The position numbers were made by a program, and so were the translations under genes. Shown in pieces: positions 62,772-64,000 of a stretch of 64,000 nt of DNA. The number at the start of each line of letters is the position of its first letter. The first letter of the stretch is position 1. Origin of the DNA: Opitutales bacterium (GTDB lineage: Bacteria > Verrucomicrobiota > Verrucomicrobiia > Opitutales > UBA953); the NCBI GenBank assembly GCA_017531845.1, contig JAFXKI010000007.1, forward strand, positions 1-64,000. The letters are read 5' to 3'. The notes under the pieces are model-generated. The model saw only the letters and a program-made list of their open reading frames with translations, did not search any database and was not told where the DNA came from.

Positions 62772-63596
62772 CTAAAGTTGCTCAAAAAGCGAAGCGGGAA
62801 CGTAAGGTGCCGGCTCGGAAAGATTTTCCGGAGAAAAAATCGTGCGAGGAAGGCGCAAATTTAACGCCGCCGCCACGACGACAAATTCGTCCTTGTCGCG
62901 CGTCGTGTCGTCGCGCAACTCGAGCTCGCGAATCGTGTATTGTTCCTGCACTTTTTGGACACGGGAAAGCGAAAATGTTTTTTTCAGCTTTCCGTCTGTT
63001 CCGAAAATTTCGGCAGAAACAAGAGCGTTGTAAACGCGGTCAAAGCCGATGCGCACGTAGGCGATTTCCGGGTTTTCGGCGCGAAAGGCTTCCGGCGGCG
63101 TCATTTTAAAAAAGTGAACGGGTCGCCCGCGGAAACGTTTTGTGCGCTCGTAGACAGCATCTTCCCAGTAAACAAACGGTGTCTGCAATTCAAACGGCGT
63201 AAAAATCAAATGCTCAAAAAACGGGTCCGTAGAACTTTTGTCCATGCGCACGGGGCGATTTTCCGCGTCCAATGTCCAAAGCTCCGGAGCCGTCCCGCCG
63301 CGCAGAAGGAAGGATTTTTTTACATCGCCCTGCTCTAATTCTATGCGAAGAACGGGAACGTTTTTTTCCCAGGTTCCGTAAAGCGTTCCCGCACAGGATT
63401 CCGTCTCGTCGCTTTTGCGCAGATAGTGCGTGATTTCGAATTTCATGCAAAAATCGCCCGCCATACGGTAGGCGCGAAATTCAGAAAGCACCTTTTCCGC
63501 ATCCGATGGAGAAAGGCGGCGAAAATCATCCTGTGCAATAAGCGATGATGCCCCCAAAAGAGCAAGCGAGATAAATAAAAATCGGAAAAATTTCAT
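62772..63596 (-). CDS. Secreted LolA-like (outer-membrane lipoprotein-sorting) protein
   Basis: This 274-residue protein has a signal peptide (FRFLFISLALLGASSLIAQD). The mature part has the layout of LolA/LolB-like lipoprotein carriers: AGDFCMKFEITHYLRKSDETE, LRIELEQGDVKKSFLLRGG, PFFEHLIFTPFELQTPFVYWEDAVYERTKRF and NALVSAEIFGTDGKLKKTFSL. The likely fold is an unclosed beta-barrel; a role in lipoprotein transport is inferred from this. It lies 18 bases downstream of the D-Ala-D-Ala carboxypeptidase gene. Confidence 0.65.
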   Translation of the reverse strand: MKFFRFLFISLALLGASSLIAQDDFRRLSPSDAEKVLSEFRAYRMAGDFCMKFEITHYLRKSDETESCAGTLYGTWEKNVPVLRIELEQGDVKKSFLLRGGTAPELWTLDAENRPVRMDKSSTDPFFEHLIFTPFELQTPFVYWEDAVYERTKRFRGRPVHFFKMTPPEAFRAENPEIAYVRIGFDRVYNALVSAEIFGTDGKLKKTFSLSRVQKVQEQYTIRELELRDDTTRDKDEFVVVAAALNLRLPRTIFSPENLSEPAPYVPASLFEQL

Positions 63597-63614
63597 CTTT
63601 AAAAAAAAGGATGA

Positions 63615-64000
63615 TTAAGGTTGTTGCGGAGTAGGCTCGTATTCGAGTACTCCCATTTTTTTCAAACCGTCGAACATGAGCTCAGCGGCGCGCTGGTTGC
63701 GTTCCCGCTGAGAGGTTTTTGCATCCACGCTTCCCTTCTGAGCTCCGGGAACGATTCCGCCGAGCACGACCGCAATAACGCGGCGATTTCCCCGCGATGC
63801 CGTTGTTACGATGGAGGCACCGGCATTGGTCCAGCCGGTTTTAAGCCCGTCGCAACCCGGAAAAGTCCGCAAAAGTTTATTGTGGTTTCCCATCGGGAGC
63901 GGCTTTATGTTCAAACTGTATTCACGAAATACTTTCGCTTTTGCCGCGCTGTAACGAAAAATCCCCGGGTGCGTTTTTATCAGAATCCGGGAAAGTTTTG
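63615..64000 (-). CDS. D-alanyl-D-alanine carboxypeptidase, DacA-type PBP (5' end cut off by window)
   Basis: The frame is open to the window end and ends at 63615. The visible 128 residues are the C-terminal part of the penicillin-binding domain: THPGIFRYSAAKAKVFREYS, NHNKLLRTFPGCDGLKTGWT (KTG motif) and NAGASIVTTASRGNRRVIAV. The SxxK and SxN motifs lie beyond the window. It should trim D-Ala from peptidoglycan stem peptides in the periplasm. There is no C-terminal PBP5-like anchor domain after the KTG region; the end EYEPTPQQP is short. Confidence 0.88.
   Translation of the reverse strand, partial: KLSRILIKTHPGIFRYSAAKAKVFREYSLNIKPLPMGNHNKLLRTFPGCDGLKTGWTNAGASIVTTASRGNRRVIAVVLGGIVPGAQKGSVDAKTSQRERNQRAAELMFDGLKKMGVLEYEPTPQQP

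Larger units (their letters stand above)
730..63755. repeat. Dispersed CGGGAACG/CGTTCCCG octamer, about 200 copies
   Basis: The octamer CGGGAACG and its reverse complement recur through the whole window. I counted roughly 200 exact copies by eye, about 110 as CGTTCCCG and 94 as CGGGAACG on the plus strand; the count may be off by several. Chance predicts about two. A G (less often A or C) usually precedes the core, giving GCGGGAACG as the common form. Examples are at 730, 1742, 5463, 14303, 20865, 30497, 38019, 47895, 55458 and 63700. Copies lie mostly inside genes, in every frame: clpB alone carries nine, read as GGN, SGT, DVP, RER or RSR. Two copies overlap in tandem at 61363 and two form a palindrome at 45565. 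The DNA word, not a peptide, appears to be under selection. Confidence 0.93.

Noticed and set aside
730-63755. Reading the octamers as a CRISPR array or tandem repeat
   Set aside because: Copies are dispersed at irregular spacing inside unrelated genes, with no spacer periodicity.
730-63755. Chi- or KOPS-like polar word
   Set aside because: The two orientations are close to equal (about 110 and 94) over 64 kb, while such words are strongly biased to one strand within a replication arm. A weak bias could still show genome-wide.
1-64000. rRNA, tRNA and CRISPR loci
   Set aside because: I scanned gaps by eye and found none with recognisable tRNA arms, rRNA sequence or repeat-spacer arrays. A covariance-model search was not possible.

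Overview
The window reads as chromosomal DNA of a Gram-negative bacterium, most likely a Verrucomicrobiota of the Opitutales type from an animal gut. That placement is an inference. It rests on a Verru_Chthon cassette protein A homologue (5205-9290), a PEP-CTERM surface protein (57820-59836), LPS genes (kdsB, kdsD, an O-antigen ligase-like protein), and a sialidase plus GH20 hexosaminidase pair of the kind mucin-feeding bacteria carry. Base composition is near 50% GC. I found no rRNA, tRNA or CRISPR. Almost no gene has a Shine-Dalgarno sequence, so starts were chosen by homology, signal peptides and gene overlap.

Layout. 1-2400: a truncated Na/phosphate cotransporter and an RRM protein. 2437-9290 (minus): a possible four-gene run with the Verru_Chthon A protein, two paralogous secreted proteins and an RNA methyltransferase. 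9606-19994: efp, purL, topB, an ArsC/Spx-like protein and hrpB. 20128-25423 (minus): sialidase, YqgE/AlgH-like, a PA14-like membrane protein, a dCMP deaminase-like protein and a porin. 25600-29447 (plus): an accessory module with a secreted alpha/beta-hydrolase, an overlapping lipoprotein and a partly deleted second copy of that lipoprotein. 29645-36419: GH20, dsbD, tatA, an outer-membrane protein. 36543-41766 (plus): clpB, cydA, cydB. 41853-49273 (minus): an LtaS/MdoB-like transferase, aldolase, and nadE-hypothetical-menA. 49430-54628 (minus): envelope cluster kdsB-kdsD-O-antigen ligase-fabZ-fabI, interrupted by a frameshifted GxxExxY gene between inverted repeats. 54865-64000: hemL, a TPR-like protein, the PEP-CTERM gene split at a 12-base G tract, then YmdB-like, HhH/Cdd1-like, DUF2103-like, an M24 peptidase, a LolA-like protein and a D-Ala-D-Ala carboxypeptidase.

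The strongest unexplained signal is genome-wide rather than one locus. The non-palindromic octamer CGGGAACG (reverse complement CGTTCCCG) occurs about 200 times by eye, in both orientations and in all reading frames, where about two would be expected by chance. At least five intergenic sites are inverted pairs of it forming terminator hairpins. That combination is the hallmark of DNA uptake sequences in Neisseriaceae and Pasteurellaceae, so the leading hypothesis is an undescribed uptake-sequence-like system. Other maintenance mechanisms remain possible, and no DNA-uptake gene lies in the window.
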